From NCBI RefSeq assembly GCF_003337305.1, contig NZ_QPJO01000001.1, forward strand, positions 893,203 through 957,202: a stretch of 64,000 nucleotides of DNA, written 5' to 3'. The notes under the pieces were generated by a model that saw nothing but the letters and a program-made list of their open reading frames with translations, made no database searches and was not told where the DNA came from. Position numbers and translations under genes: made by a program. Positions 35,210 to 44,376 of this stretch are shown piece by piece (the first letter of the stretch is position 1; the number at the start of each line of letters is the position of its first letter). This stretch comes from Winogradskyella arenosi. Its GTDB lineage: Bacteria; Bacteroidota; Bacteroidia; Flavobacteriales; Flavobacteriaceae.

Positions 35210-36727
35210 ATGCCAATTCCTATTGTAAATTCTATTGCGTCTTGGTTTTTAAAAAAACGGTTTCATCAAATTGAATTGTTTTTAAAATACCCAAACGAAG
35301 TTCAGAATGAATTACTTTTTAGTTTATTAAAAATCGCAAAAGATACAGAGCTTGGTAAGCAATATGATTTTGAATCTATTAAGAGCTATCGCGAATTTAA
35401 TGAGCGCGTGCCTGTTGTAAATTACGAAGGCTTTCATCCCTTAATTGAGCGCTCTCGTAATGGCGAACAAAATATCTTCTGGCCTAGACCTATTAAATGG
35501 TTTGCCAAATCTAGTGGTACGACTAATGCCCAAAGTAAATTTATTCCTGTAAGTTTTGAGTCGCTTGAAGATTGTCATTATGCCGCCAGTAAAGATTTAC
35601 TGTGCATGTATTTAAATAACAATGAAGATGCACAATTGTTTACGGGTAAAAGCTTGCGTTTAGGAGGAAGTAAGGAGCTTTATAAAGAGAAGGGAACCGT
35701 TTTTGGAGATTTAAGCGCTATTCTTATTGATAATATGCCGTTTTGGGCCGAATTTAGTAGTACGCCGAGCAGTAGAGTGTCGCTTATGAGCGATTGGGAG
35801 ACTAAAATGCAGGCTATTGTTGAAGAAACCATTGAAGAAAATGTGACGAGCTTAGCTGGTGTGCCATCATGGATGTTAGTGTTGCTTAATAATGTGCTCG
35901 ATAAAACCGGGAAAGATAGTATTTTCGACATCTGGCCTAATCTTGAAGTTTACTTTCATGGTGGGGTAAGTTTTAACCCTTATGTAGAACAGTATAAAGC
36001 TATTTTGCCGTCCGATAAATTTAGATATTACGAAATTTATAATGCCTCTGAAGGCTTTTTTGCCATTCAAGATCAGAATAATTCTAGCGATTTATTACTG
36101 ATGCTTGACTATGGGATTTTCTATGAATTTATCCCTATGGATGCTTATGGTACGGAAGCTCAAAAAATAATTCCGCTAAGTGAGGTGGAGTTGAATACCA
36201 ATTATGCTGTGGTGATTACCACCAACGCAGGATTGTGGCGTTATAAAATAGGAGATACCATTCGGTTTGTGAGTTTACGTCCGCATAGAATTAGAGTTTC
36301 TGGGCGTACCAAACATCATATTAATGCCTTTGGTGAAGAACTTATTATAGAAAATGCAGAAGAGGCGTTTAAACGCGTTTGTAAACGTACGGCTTCGGAA
36401 ATTGTAGATTATACGGCAGCACCTATTTTTATGGATGGTAAAGAAAAGGGGGCGCACGAGTGGATTATTGAGTTTAAAACTCCACCGAGCAATATGCCTT
36501 ATTTTGAAGAGCTTTTTGATAATGCTTTAAAGTCTTTAAATTCGGATTATGAGGCCAAGCGCTTTAATAATATGACCTTAAATAAACCTAAAATTCACAG
36601 TGCTAGACCAAATTTATTTTACGATTGGTTAAAGCAGAATAATAAATTGGGTGGACAACATAAAGTACCGCGCTTGTCTAATTCGCGGGTCTATGTTGAA
36701 GAATTATTGGCTATTAATCGTGTGTAG
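35210..36727 (+). CDS. GH3-family acyl-adenylating enzyme (auxin-responsive GH3-like)
   Basis: A 505-residue member of the GH3 branch of adenylate-forming enzymes. Visible are the ATP loop AKSSGTTNAQSKFIPVS (about 104-120), VYFHGGVSFNPY (about 246-257), YNASEGFFAIQDQ (about 277-289) with the motif-2 Glu, and GLWRYKIGDTIRFV (about 341-354) with the motif-3 Asp. Plant relatives join amino acids to acyl acids; the bacterial substrate is unknown. The gene is divergent from DUF2797, and its promoter may overlap that gene's 5' end (TATTTTTA near 35169). Confidence 0.9.
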   Translation: MPIPIVNSIASWFLKKRFHQIELFLKYPNEVQNELLFSLLKIAKDTELGKQYDFESIKSYREFNERVPVVNYEGFHPLIERSRNGEQNIFWPRPIKWFAKSSGTTNAQSKFIPVSFESLEDCHYAASKDLLCMYLNNNEDAQLFTGKSLRLGGSKELYKEKGTVFGDLSAILIDNMPFWAEFSSTPSSRVSLMSDWETKMQAIVEETIEENVTSLAGVPSWMLVLLNNVLDKTGKDSIFDIWPNLEVYFHGGVSFNPYVEQYKAILPSDKFRYYEIYNASEGFFAIQDQNNSSDLLLMLDYGIFYEFIPMDAYGTEAQKIIPLSEVELNTNYAVVITTNAGLWRYKIGDTIRFVSLRPHRIRVSGRTKHHINAFGEELIIENAEEAFKRVCKRTASEIVDYTAAPIFMDGKEKGAHEWIIEFKTPPSNMPYFEELFDNALKSLNSDYEAKRFNNMTLNKPKIHSARPNLFYDWLKQNNKLGGQHKVPRLSNSRVYVEELLAINRV

Positions 36728-37076
36728 TGCTTTGTGTTAATGCAAGGCTTATTAAAGGGGTGTCTGTGGTCTACGGCGCAATCCGTTTCGCTATACCTTG
36801 CTGATTTATGCTGTTGGTTCTTAATCGGTTTAAAAAGTATAAGCACACCTTATAACGATATTCTTAAGAGTTTTATCTAAAAGATAGAGTAAAAATTTTC
36901 TTACTTAGTAATTGCTGATATATTCGTAGCGCACTGCGGTGCAGTTATGATAACATTGTTTAAGACCACGTAAGATTTTGGCACTCAATATTTATTAATT
37001 AATCATTCCCTAAACACTAAAAAGCCACAACTTCTAAAAAGAAATTGTGGCTTTTTTATTTGTAGGGTATCTTGAT
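36728..37076. other. 349-bp intergenic region between GH3 and clpX
   Basis: No open frame or RNA gene was recognised. It holds only a short ACTGC-GGT-GCAGT hairpin at 36933-36945 and the bidirectional terminator at its right end. Confidence 0.6.
37018..37057. terminator. Bidirectional terminator serving clpX
   Basis: AAGCCACAA (37022-37030) pairs with TTGTGGCTT (37045-37053), with an A-run before and a T-run after, so it works in both directions. It lies 20 bp past the clpX stop. Confidence 0.85.
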
Positions 37077-38306
37077 TTAAGACACCGCTTTCAGTTTTTT
37101 AAGTGTAGATTTATTTAAACGATCTTCAGCATAGGCCCTAGTCACATTTAATTTCGTCTCTTCAGAACTAGGAAGGTCAAACATGGCTTCGGTTAAAATC
37201 TCTTCGCAAAGGGATCTTAAACCACGAGCTCCTAATTTATATTCAATAGCTTTATCTACAATATAATCTAAAGCTCCATCGGTAATGGTAAATTCAACCT
37301 CATCCATTTCAAACAATTTCTTATACTGTTTGATGATAGCATTTTTAGGTTGCGTTAAAATAGAACGTAGCGTTTTAGCATCTAAAGGATCCATATACGT
37401 TAATACAGGAAGACGTCCAATAATTTCAGGAATCAATCCGAAGTCTTTAAGATCTTTAGGGATAATATATTGAAGGATATTGTCTTTATCAACAACATCG
37501 GTCTTCATAGCGCTATATCCTATAGCTTGCATATTAAGACGTTTTGTTATAACACGTTCAATACCATCAAAAGCACCACCGGCAATAAATAAGATATTCT
37601 CTGTATTAACTTCAATAAATTTCTGATCAGGGTGTTTACGTCCTCCTTTTGGTGGAACATTAACTACGGTTCCTTCTAATAATTTTAATAAAGCTTGCTG
37701 AACGCCTTCACCAGAAACGTCTCTTGTAATAGAAGGGTTATCACTTTTACGTGCAATTTTATCAATCTCATCTATAAAAACAATACCGCGTTCGGCCTTT
37801 TCAAGGTTGTAATCTGCGGCTTGTAATAAGCGGGTTAAAATACTTTCTACATCTTCACCTACGTAACCAGCTTCTGTTAATACCGTGGCATCAACTATAG
37901 CTAAAGGTACATTTAACATTTTAGCAATGGTCTTAGCCATTAATGTTTTACCTGTACCGGTTTGCCCAACCATAATGATATTACTCTTTTGAATTTCAAT
38001 ATCATCTTCAGAAGGGGGTTGTAATAAACGTTTGTAATGATTGTAAACTGCAACAGACATAACACGTTTTGTGTTTTCTTGTCCTATAATATACTCATCT
38101 AAAAAGCCTTTAATTTCCTTAGGTTTTTTAAGCATGAGTTCTGCACTTAAGTCTGAATTACCAGACTGCTTAGATTCTTCCACCACAATACCATGTGCCT
38201 GCTCTATACAGCGATCACAGATATGAGCGTCTAAACCTGCAATGAGCAAGCTTGTTTCCGGCTTTTTCCTACCACAAAATGAACATTCTAATTCTTCCTT
38301 TGCCAT
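37077..38306 (-). CDS. clpX: ATP-dependent Clp protease ATP-binding subunit ClpX
   Basis: A 409-residue AAA+ unfoldase that feeds proteins to ClpP. It has the N-terminal C4 zinc finger (Cys8, Cys11, Cys30, Cys33), Walker A GQTGTGKT (about 113-120), the pore loop GYVGEDV (about 146-152), Walker [10 protein letters not shown] (about 175-183) and the [19 protein letters not shown] segment. All ClpX-specific parts are intact and the length is normal. It follows clpP in the same direction (86-bp gap that holds a perfect hairpin), in the conserved tig-clpP-clpX order. Confidence 0.97.
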   Translation of the reverse strand: MAKEELECSFCGRKKPETSLLIAGLDAHICDRCIEQAHGIVVEESKQSGNSDLSAELMLKKPKEIKGFLDEYIIGQENTKRVMSVAVYNHYKRLLQPPSEDDIEIQKSNIIMVGQTGTGKTLMAKTIAKMLNVPLAIVDATVLTEAGYVGEDVESILTRLLQAADYNLEKAERGIVFIDEIDKIARKSDNPSITRDVSGEGVQQALLKLLEGTVVNVPPKGGRKHPDQKFIEVNTENILFIAGGAFDGIERVITKRLNMQAIGYSAMKTDVVDKDNILQYIIPKDLKDFGLIPEIIGRLPVLTYMDPLDAKTLRSILTQPKNAIIKQYKKLFEMDEVEFTITDGALDYIVDKAIEYKLGARGLRSLCEEILTEAMFDLPSSEETKLNVTRAYAEDRLNKSTLKKLKAVS

Positions 38307-38320
38307 CTTAATATTAGTTT

Positions 38321-38348
38321 AAGCTTGAAGGTAAAAACCTTCAAGCTT
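38321..38348 (-). other. Perfect hairpin between clpP and clpX
   Basis: AAGCTTGAAGG and CCTTCAAGCTT form an 11-bp perfect stem around a 6-nt loop, 44 bp after the clpP stop and 14 bp before the clpX ATG. Neither side has a strong T run, so it is more likely an RNA processing, stabilising or translation-control element than a full terminator. Confidence 0.5.
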
Positions 38349-38392
38349 ATTAATTTTTAGTTTATAAAAACTTTAGTCGAAAATAATGGGGA

Positions 38393-39067
38393 TTACTTGC
38401 GCTCTAAAATCTCATCAATCATTCCATAATCTAATGCTTCTTGAGAGCGCATCCAGTAATCTCTGTCTGAATCTTTTTCAACCTGTTCAAGAGATTGTCC
38501 AGAGTGATTAGCAATTATGGTATATAATTCTTCTTTAACTCTTATCGTTTCTTTTAAAGCAATCTGCATGTCGCTTAACTGCCCTTGTGTTCCACTACTT
38601 ACTTGGTGAATCATTACACGAGAGTGTTTTAAAGCAGAACGCTTTCCTTTTTCTCCCGCACATAATAATACAGCTGCCATAGACGCTGCAATACCTGTAC
38701 AGATTGTAGCGACATCTGGTTTTACAAATTGCATGGTATCGTAAATTCCTAAACCAGCATATACGCTTCCTCCTGGAGAATTGATGTAAATCTGAATATC
38801 TTTAGAAGCATCTACACTTTGTAAGAATAATAATTGGGCTTGTATAATGTTAGCAACTTGGTCATTGACACCTGTTCCTAAAAAGATAATACGATCCATC
38901 ATTAAACGCGAAAACACATCCATTGCTACGGCATTCATCTGACGTTCTTCAATAATGTTTGGCGTTAAGTTGGTTGGATTCATACTTGTAATTATTTTTT
39001 GGTAATAATTACTGTTGATTCCTTGATCTTTAGTGGCGAATTTTTCAAATTCTTTTCCGTAATCCAT
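38393..39067 (-). CDS. clpP: ATP-dependent Clp protease proteolytic subunit ClpP
   Basis: A 224-residue serine protease that forms the chamber used with ClpX. The catalytic Ser is in GIAASMAAVLLCAG (about 132-145) and the His in SRVMIHQVSSG (about 153-163), with the Asp later in SDRDYWM. IYINSPGGSVYAGLGIYD is the family core. The N-terminus is about 20 residues longer than E. coli's mature form, consistent with a propeptide. It lies between tig (215-bp gap with a terminator) and clpX. Confidence 0.97.
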   Translation of the reverse strand: MDYGKEFEKFATKDQGINSNYYQKIITSMNPTNLTPNIIEERQMNAVAMDVFSRLMMDRIIFLGTGVNDQVANIIQAQLLFLQSVDASKDIQIYINSPGGSVYAGLGIYDTMQFVKPDVATICTGIAASMAAVLLCAGEKGKRSALKHSRVMIHQVSSGTQGQLSDMQIALKETIRVKEELYTIIANHSGQSLEQVEKDSDRDYWMRSQEALDYGMIDEILERK

Positions 39068-39162
39068 ATAAATTCTAAGGCTTTAAATTAATGATAATTG
39101 TTGTTCTATTTAGACGCTAAACTATTTTCAACGCCACACTATTTCAACGAAAAAATAGTATT

Positions 39163-39194
39163 AAAAAAAGCGTAAAACTAGACTAGTTTTACGC
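39163..39194 (-). terminator. Terminator of tig
   Basis: On the minus strand GCGTAAAACTA-GTC-TAGTTTTACGC forms a perfect 11-bp stem followed by seven T. It lies about 90 bp after the tig stop, before clpP, so clpP is expected to have its own promoter. Confidence 0.88.
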
Positions 39195-39282
39195 CTTAAA
39201 GATACTAATAATTTTTAGCTTACCGTTTTCACGGTAATGACATTTTAAACTTTTAAGATTTTGTTTAAAATTGAAATAAAAA

Positions 39283-40605
39283 CTAGCTATAGAATTCTTT
39301 TACGAAATCATCATAAGTGATTTCTTTAGTTTCTGTGTTAGCTTCAGCTTTATATAAGTTAAGTAATTTCTGGCTCATTAACTGCTCAGAGATACGTTTT
39401 ACTTCATCTTGGTTTCCTAAGATACGTGCTGCAATGTCTTCTAACTCTTTATCAGAAGGATTCATTTGACCAAATTGAGCCATCTGTCCTTTAATCATTT
39501 CCATTGCAAATGATTTCAATTCTTCAAACTGAACTTGTAAGTCGTGCTTCTGAATTAATTTACCTTCAATAAGTTGGTAACGCATGCTTTTTTCAGACTT
39601 TTCATACTCTTCTTTAGCTTGCTCTTCAGTCATCACTTCTTCACCTGCTGTTTGCATCCATTTTTGTAAGAATGCCGATGGAAGATCGAATTTTGTGTTC
39701 TCTACTAAACTTTCAGTAACGTCGTTTAATAACTTTTGGTCACCTTGTTGCTTAAATTGCTTTTCAGAATCTTCTTTGATTTTATCTTTTAATTCCGTTA
39801 CAGAAGTTACTTTTCCTTCTCCGAATAATTTATCAAATAATTCTTGGTCTAAATCAGCTAATTCACGTTCGTTAATCTCAGTAATTGTAAAGTTAACTTC
39901 GATTTCTAAACCGTGAGCATCATCATGAGGTACTTTTAAGAAGGTCATTAGATCATGATCATCATTAAAAAGTCCTTTTGTTTTTAAGGTGATAACGTCT
40001 CCAACTTTTGCTCCGATAAATTTCTTAGGATTTCCTTTTCCTTTTAATTTATCTAAAGTAAGTGTTACGGTATTTTCAATTTCTTTTTCCTCGTTAGTAA
40101 AAGTACCTGTAACTTCTGAAGTTTCAGTAACCTCTTCTTGAGAAACGATTTTACCATATTGTTTTTGGATATGCGCAATCTGATCCTCGATCATTTTGTC
40201 ATCCGCTACAATATTATAGTGTGTGATTGGTGCTTTGCTTTTTAACTCTACTTCAAATTCTGGAGCTAAACCTAATTCAAACTCAAAGGTAAATGCTTCA
40301 GCATCCCAGTTTAAATCATCTTGAGCTTTTGGTAAAGGGTTTCCTAAAACATCTAGTTTTTCTTCAACTAAATATTTTCCAAGAGCATCTTGTAATAATT
40401 TATTTACTTCATCAACCAATACGGCTTTACCATATTGCTTTTTTACCATTCCCATTGGTACATGACCTTTTCTAAAACCAGGAATGTTTGCAGACTTACG
40501 GTAATCCGTTAAAATTTTCTCTACTTTATCGCTATAATCTTCTTTAGCGATATCCACTTTCACAACTGCATTTAATGCATCGATGTTTTCTCTTGTAATG
40601 TTCAT
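39283..40605 (-). CDS. tig: Trigger factor (ribosome-associated chaperone)
   Basis: A 440-residue chaperone that binds nascent chains at the ribosome exit. I start it at the ATG at 40605 (MNITRENIDALNAVV), the family's usual N-terminus; an ATG at 40653 would put 16 odd residues and the promoter inside the gene. The N-terminal ribosome-binding domain has the loop GFRKGHVPMGMVKKQYG (about 43-59). The middle PPIase (FKBP-like) domain is recognisable though diverged, and the C-terminal arms are helical and charged. It precedes clpP and clpX on the minus strand. The promoter is inside the preceding hairpin. Confidence 0.95.
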   Translation of the reverse strand: MNITRENIDALNAVVKVDIAKEDYSDKVEKILTDYRKSANIPGFRKGHVPMGMVKKQYGKAVLVDEVNKLLQDALGKYLVEEKLDVLGNPLPKAQDDLNWDAEAFTFEFELGLAPEFEVELKSKAPITHYNIVADDKMIEDQIAHIQKQYGKIVSQEEVTETSEVTGTFTNEEKEIENTVTLTLDKLKGKGNPKKFIGAKVGDVITLKTKGLFNDDHDLMTFLKVPHDDAHGLEIEVNFTITEINERELADLDQELFDKLFGEGKVTSVTELKDKIKEDSEKQFKQQGDQKLLNDVTESLVENTKFDLPSAFLQKWMQTAGEEVMTEEQAKEEYEKSEKSMRYQLIEGKLIQKHDLQVQFEELKSFAMEMIKGQMAQFGQMNPSDKELEDIAARILGNQDEVKRISEQLMSQKLLNLYKAEANTETKEITYDDFVKEFYS

Positions 40606-40622
40606 TCTTATTGAAACTAAAA

Positions 40623-40657
40623 TTGGGCTGCAAAAATACAATATTTTTTGCAACCCA
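40623..40657 (-). terminator. Hairpin ending the pdxJ-hydrolase-membrane protein operon
   Basis: TTGGGCTGCAAAAA pairs with TTTTTTGCAACCCAA (one G-U), followed on the minus strand by TTTTAGTTT. It lies 29 bp after the stop of the small membrane protein gene. Confidence 0.65.
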
Positions 40658-40661
40658 ACAA
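40631..40661 (-). promoter_or_regulatory. Promoter of tig (TTG-N17/N20-TATTTTTG)
   Basis: On the minus strand the -7 box TATTTTTG lies at 40638-40631, with TTG at 40658-40656 (spacer 17) or 40661-40659 (spacer 20). Start codon at 40605, so the leader is about 20 nt. The promoter is embedded in the terminator hairpin of the upstream operon. Confidence 0.6.
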
Positions 40662-40685
40662 CAGTTTTAAATGTTTGGCTTTAAG

Positions 40686-41033
40686 CTACTTTTTATCTTC
40701 TTTTAAGAACGATTGTAATAAAGATTGTAAAATAGATAAGAGTATACTAAAGAGTAGGGCCGTCCAGAAACTAGAGACGCCAAAACCGTCAACAAGTTTA
40801 TCGGCTATTAAAATGATCACCGCGTTAATAACTAATAAGAATAGACCTAAGGTAAAAAGCGTAGCAGGTAAGGTAAAAATGACCAGAATAGGTTTTACCA
40901 ATAGGTTGAGGATTGCCAAGACGAGCGCAACAATAATGGCACCGACATAACCGTCTACTGTGACCCCATTAAGGATGTTAGCAATGACAAAAACGGCTAA
41001 AGCATTTAGTAAAAGTCTTAAAATGAGATTCAT
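40686..41033 (-). CDS. Small membrane protein of the Phage_holin_4_2 (PF04020) type
   Basis: A 115-residue protein, nearly all membrane: about four hydrophobic helices with the family's glycine-rich segment ANILNGVTVDGYVGAIIVALVLAILNLLVKPIL spread over 18-51, and a KEDKK tail. Despite its Pfam name it is widespread in chromosomes without phage genes, and nothing around it is viral. It probably has a general membrane role. It lies 21 bp downstream of the alpha/beta hydrolase and is the last gene of the pdxJ operon. Confidence 0.85.
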   Translation of the reverse strand: MNLILRLLLNALAVFVIANILNGVTVDGYVGAIIVALVLAILNLLVKPILVIFTLPATLFTLGLFLLVINAVIILIADKLVDGFGVSSFWTALLFSILLSILQSLLQSFLKEDKK

Positions 41034-41054
41034 AATAGTGTTGTTTTTATGGTG

Positions 41055-41819
41055 TTAAGCGATAAATTGTATGACAGCGGCATAGAAATCTTTTGGGTTT
41101 TCAGCATGCAGCCAGTGTCCGGCATTAGTAATGGTAATTATATTTGAATTGGGAAAATGACGCTGTATTAAAGCTTCGTCCGTTTGCCCAATGTACTCAG
41201 AACGATCACCTCTTAAAAATAAAGTTGGTTTGTCAAAAGTAGCATGCGTTGGGAAGGCTTCCCCCACTTCAGCAACATTAGCTTTTAAGACCTCTAGGTT
41301 AATGCGTAGGCCTAATTGGCCTTTCTCTACCCAATATAAATTTTTAAGTAAAAACATTCGGGTTCCGGCATCATCCACATATTCACTTAAGGCTTTATCG
41401 GCTTGGCCACGCGTTTTAAGGCTGGTAAAGTCTAAGGCACTTAAACCCTCTAAAATGGCATCATGATGCACCGGATAAAAACGTGGTGAGATATCGGCGA
41501 TAATTAAGTTTTTTACCAACTCTGGATATTTAGAGGCAAAAAGCATAGCGGTTTTTCCACCCATAGAGTGGCCTAATAAAACAATATCCTTAAGCTCATG
41601 GCTGTCGCAATAGGCTTTTAAATCTTCGGCTAAAATATCATAATTAAAGTCCTCGGAGTGAAAACTACGGCCGTGGTTACGCTGATCTACAAGGTGAACC
41701 TCATAATCAGATTCTGAAAACTGCTTGGCTAAAGTTTTCCAATTGTCTCCCATTCCTAGAAAACCATGAAGGATAATAAAGGGTTGCCCTTCGCCTATAA
41801 TATTAGAGTGTAATGTCAT
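41055..41819 (-). CDS. Alpha/beta hydrolase (YbfF-like esterase)
   Basis: A 254-residue single-domain hydrolase. The oxyanion stretch is ILHGFLGMGDNWKTLA (about 16-31), the nucleophile Ser is in LLGHSMGGKTAMLFA (about 80-94), and the His is in NAGHWLHAENP near the C-terminus. VDQRNHGRSFHSEDFNYDILAEDL is typical of the YbfF/ABHD11 group, acyl or carboxyl ester hydrolases acting in the cytoplasm. It is 20 bp downstream of pdxJ. Confidence 0.9.
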   Translation of the reverse strand: MTLHSNIIGEGQPFIILHGFLGMGDNWKTLAKQFSESDYEVHLVDQRNHGRSFHSEDFNYDILAEDLKAYCDSHELKDIVLLGHSMGGKTAMLFASKYPELVKNLIIADISPRFYPVHHDAILEGLSALDFTSLKTRGQADKALSEYVDDAGTRMFLLKNLYWVEKGQLGLRINLEVLKANVAEVGEAFPTHATFDKPTLFLRGDRSEYIGQTDEALIQRHFPNSNIITITNAGHWLHAENPKDFYAAVIQFIA

Positions 41820-41839
41820 TGTTTTTGGTCTTTTGTGGT

Positions 41840-42553
41840 TTATTTTAGTTTCTCTAAATAAGAACTAATCACCTTTTCAACGCCCATATATAAGCTTTCA
41901 GCAATCAAGGCGTGTCCAATAGAGACTTCTTGTAAACCAGGAATGTTTTCTTTAAAAAACTGTATGTTTTGCAACGATAAATCGTGCCCTGCATTGATTC
42001 CTAACTGTAAGGTGTTGGCTAAACCAGCACATTCCATATAAGGATTAATGGCCTCTTTATTACCTAAACTATATTGGTGTGCAAAGGCTTCTGTGTAAAG
42101 TTCTATGCGGTCTGTACCTGTGGCTTTGGCACCTTCAATTTGATGCAAGTCAGGGTCTACAAATATCGATGTTCTAATTCCGTTAGACCTAAAGGTTTGA
42201 ATTACCTCGGTTAAAAAATCCTTATGTTTTATAGTGTCCCACCCTGCGTTAGACGTAATGGCATCTGTAGCGTCTGGAACTAAAGTAACTTGTGTTGGTT
42301 TAATGTCTAAAACCAAATCCATAAATTTAGGAATAGGATTCCCTTCAATATTATATTCCGTATAGACTTCCGATTTTAAATCGTAAGCATCTTGGTAGCG
42401 GATGTGTCTTTCGTCGGGTCTTGGGTGTATGGTAATACCTTCTGCACCGTAACTTTGGACGTCTTTAGCAAATTGTAAGAGGTTTGGGACATCGCCTCCG
42501 CGACTATTTCTTAATGTCGCAATTTTATTGATATTAACACTTAACTTAGTCAT
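41840..42553 (-). CDS. pdxJ: Pyridoxine 5'-phosphate synthase
   Basis: A 237-residue TIM barrel that condenses 3-amino-1-hydroxyacetone phosphate with deoxyxylulose 5-phosphate to make vitamin B6 phosphate. Signature parts: LSVNINKIATLRNSRGG (about 3-19), the HPRPDERHIRYQD loop (about 42-54) with the catalytic His, EGNPIPKF (about 70-77) with the Glu, and a C-terminal EVSIGHALIAESLYMGV (about 209-225). It heads a three-gene minus-strand operon. Its use of deoxyxylulose phosphate is notable next to a mevalonate pathway, but normal for flavobacteria. Confidence 0.96.
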   Translation of the reverse strand: MTKLSVNINKIATLRNSRGGDVPNLLQFAKDVQSYGAEGITIHPRPDERHIRYQDAYDLKSEVYTEYNIEGNPIPKFMDLVLDIKPTQVTLVPDATDAITSNAGWDTIKHKDFLTEVIQTFRSNGIRTSIFVDPDLHQIEGAKATGTDRIELYTEAFAHQYSLGNKEAINPYMECAGLANTLQLGINAGHDLSLQNIQFFKENIPGLQEVSIGHALIAESLYMGVEKVISSYLEKLK

Positions 42554-42751
42554 CTGTATCTTAATTTATCTTACAAAAATACAGAACTCCGCTTTAGTTT
42601 TAATTTTTAAGAGAAAAGATTCAGTAAGCCTTAGGTTCTTTTTGTTGCTTTTTCACATTTAGGAGCTACTAAGGCTGCGAGTTCTCCTGCCTTTAAAGGC
42701 CGTATTGTGGTTATTTTTCATTAATTTGCACCTTATTATAAATACCGTTTT

Positions 42752-43408
42752 ATGGAACTTCAAGATTACATCATAAATGATATCAAACCTTTGAGTGTTA
42801 CGGATAAGGTTAGTGACGTGAAAATGCTTTTTAATCAGCTGACGTATTCTCATATTCCTATTAATAAAGATGGGGTTTATATGGGGTGTATCTCAGAAAC
42901 GGATGCCCATTGTTTTGAAGCTGAAAAGACCATTGGTGATTGCCATTATGCTATGGAAGGTTTTTTTGTTAGGCCTACCACAATTTGGCTCGATGTGCTA
43001 GAAGCCTTTGCTCAAAATGACACCAATATAATGCCGGTTTTAGATGAAAAAAATAGCTATCTCGGATATTATGAACTCAATGATATTATTCACCTCTTTA
43101 ATGAGACGCCGTTCTTTTCAGAACCTGGTGGGGTTATTATTGTTGAAAAAGGCATTAATGATTATTCCTTTAGTGAAATTAGCCAAATTGTAGAATCTAA
43201 TGATGCTAAAATATTAGGGGCTTTTGTTTCTAAAATTGATGGCGATTTAGTAAGAATCACCTTAAAAATAGGCAATATTAGCCTTAATGAAATTATTCAA
43301 ACCTTCAGACGCTATAGTTATAATATTATTTCGGGGCATGAAGATGATACGTATTTAGAAAGTCTTAAATCGCGTTCTCAGTATTTGGATAAATACCTTA
43401 ATATGTAA
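42752..43408 (+). CDS. CBS-pair protein with ACT-like C-terminus
   Basis: A 218-residue soluble protein. Residues about 1-120 contain two CBS repeats (first with SHIPINKDGVYMGCISETD, second with NIMPVLDEKNSYLGYYELNDI), which commonly bind adenine nucleotides. Residues about 135-200 read like an ACT-type regulatory fold (GVIIVEKGINDYSFSEISQIVE ... DGDLVRITLKI). There is no enzymatic part. Its stop overlaps the start of nadK by one base (TAATG), so the two are translationally coupled; a role in sensing adenylate or NAD status for NadK is a reasonable guess, no more. Confidence 0.85.
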   Translation: MELQDYIINDIKPLSVTDKVSDVKMLFNQLTYSHIPINKDGVYMGCISETDAHCFEAEKTIGDCHYAMEGFFVRPTTIWLDVLEAFAQNDTNIMPVLDEKNSYLGYYELNDIIHLFNETPFFSEPGGVIIVEKGINDYSFSEISQIVESNDAKILGAFVSKIDGDLVRITLKIGNISLNEIIQTFRRYSYNIISGHEDDTYLESLKSRSQYLDKYLNM

Positions 43409-44289
43409 TGATAAAAGTCGCAGTATACGGTCAGAATTATTCAAAAGAAATTACACAGCAGGCTGTTGAGAAATTAATTGATGTTTTAATTGAAAAAAAG
43501 GCTGAAATTTATGTGGAAGCTGCTTTTTTGGAGACCCAATTTCAGCAGGTTAAAGCCAATGCTAAAATCAAAACTTTTGATGCCTTAGATGCCAGTTTTA
43601 ATTTGCTTATTAGTGTGGGTGGCGATGGGACCATATTAAGAGCGATAACCTATGTGCGGGATTTAAATATTCCTGTTGTAGGGATTAACACCGGACGTTT
43701 AGGATTTTTAGCTACCATTCAGATTGATGATATTCAGTCGGCCTTAACCGAGATATTTAATGGTGCCTATAAAATTTCTGAACGTGCCTTATTAAGTGTT
43801 TCTACAGATCCCGAACATGAAGATGTTGTAGAAACCCATTTTGCCCTCAATGAAATTGCGATTAGTAGAAAAAATACCACCTCTATGATTACTATAGAAA
43901 CCCATTTAGATGATGAGTTTCTAACTACGTATTGGGCCGATGGACTTATTTTATCTACACCAACGGGATCTACAGGGTATTCTCTAAGTTGTGGTGGGCC
44001 CGTTATAGCGCCAAATGCAAAGAATTTTGTATTAACCACTATTGCTCCTCATAATTTAAGTGCAAGACCTTTAGTGCTGCCCGATAGTAAAACGGTTACT
44101 CTAAGAGTAGACGGTAGGGAAGATCAGTTTTTAATGTCTTTAGATTCGCGTATCGTCACGCTTTCTAATACCACTACAGTGACGGTAAAAAAAGCAGACT
44201 TTGTTATAAAAATGGTAGAATTGCTAGACGAGTCCTTTTTGGCAACGCTTAGAAAAAAGTTACTTTGGGGAGAAGATAGGCGTAACTAA
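43408..44289 (+). CDS. nadK: NAD kinase
   Basis: A 293-residue enzyme that phosphorylates NAD to NADP. It has the GGDGTILRA motif (about 71-79) with the catalytic Asp, NTGRLGFLA (about 94-102), the NE/S region ALNEIAISRKN (about 149-159) and TPTGSTGYSLSCGGPVI (about 183-199). Length is normal for the family. It is coupled to the CBS protein by a 1-bp overlap and ends 112 bp before the DUF6089 operon. Confidence 0.97.
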   Translation: MIKVAVYGQNYSKEITQQAVEKLIDVLIEKKAEIYVEAAFLETQFQQVKANAKIKTFDALDASFNLLISVGGDGTILRAITYVRDLNIPVVGINTGRLGFLATIQIDDIQSALTEIFNGAYKISERALLSVSTDPEHEDVVETHFALNEIAISRKNTTSMITIETHLDDEFLTTYWADGLILSTPTGSTGYSLSCGGPVIAPNAKNFVLTTIAPHNLSARPLVLPDSKTVTLRVDGREDQFLMSLDSRIVTLSNTTTVTVKKADFVIKMVELLDESFLATLRKKLLWGEDRRN

Positions 44290-44340
44290 CTGCAAATAAT
44301 ACAATAATTAGTTTCAAAAACAGTTTATTTATAGGACCAA

Positions 44341-44367
44341 ATTTGCGTCAGATGACTGTACGCAAAT
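44341..44367. promoter_or_regulatory. Inverted repeat ATTTGCGT-N11-ACGCAAAT upstream of the DUF6089-uppS-bamA operon
   Basis: Perfect 8-bp arms 11 bp apart, centred about 48 bp before the DUF6089 ATG and just upstream of the -7 box TATATTTG. The layout suits an operator for a dimeric regulator that reads the -33 region. Confidence 0.45.
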
Positions 44368-44376
44368 CAGAATTGT

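Noticed and set aside
36933..36945. Hairpin ACTGC-GGT-GCAGT
   Set aside because: A 5-bp stem alone is expected by chance in a 349-bp gap.
40686..41033. Holin-named family as a sign of a prophage
   Set aside because: No phage genes are near; this family is a normal chromosomal membrane protein.
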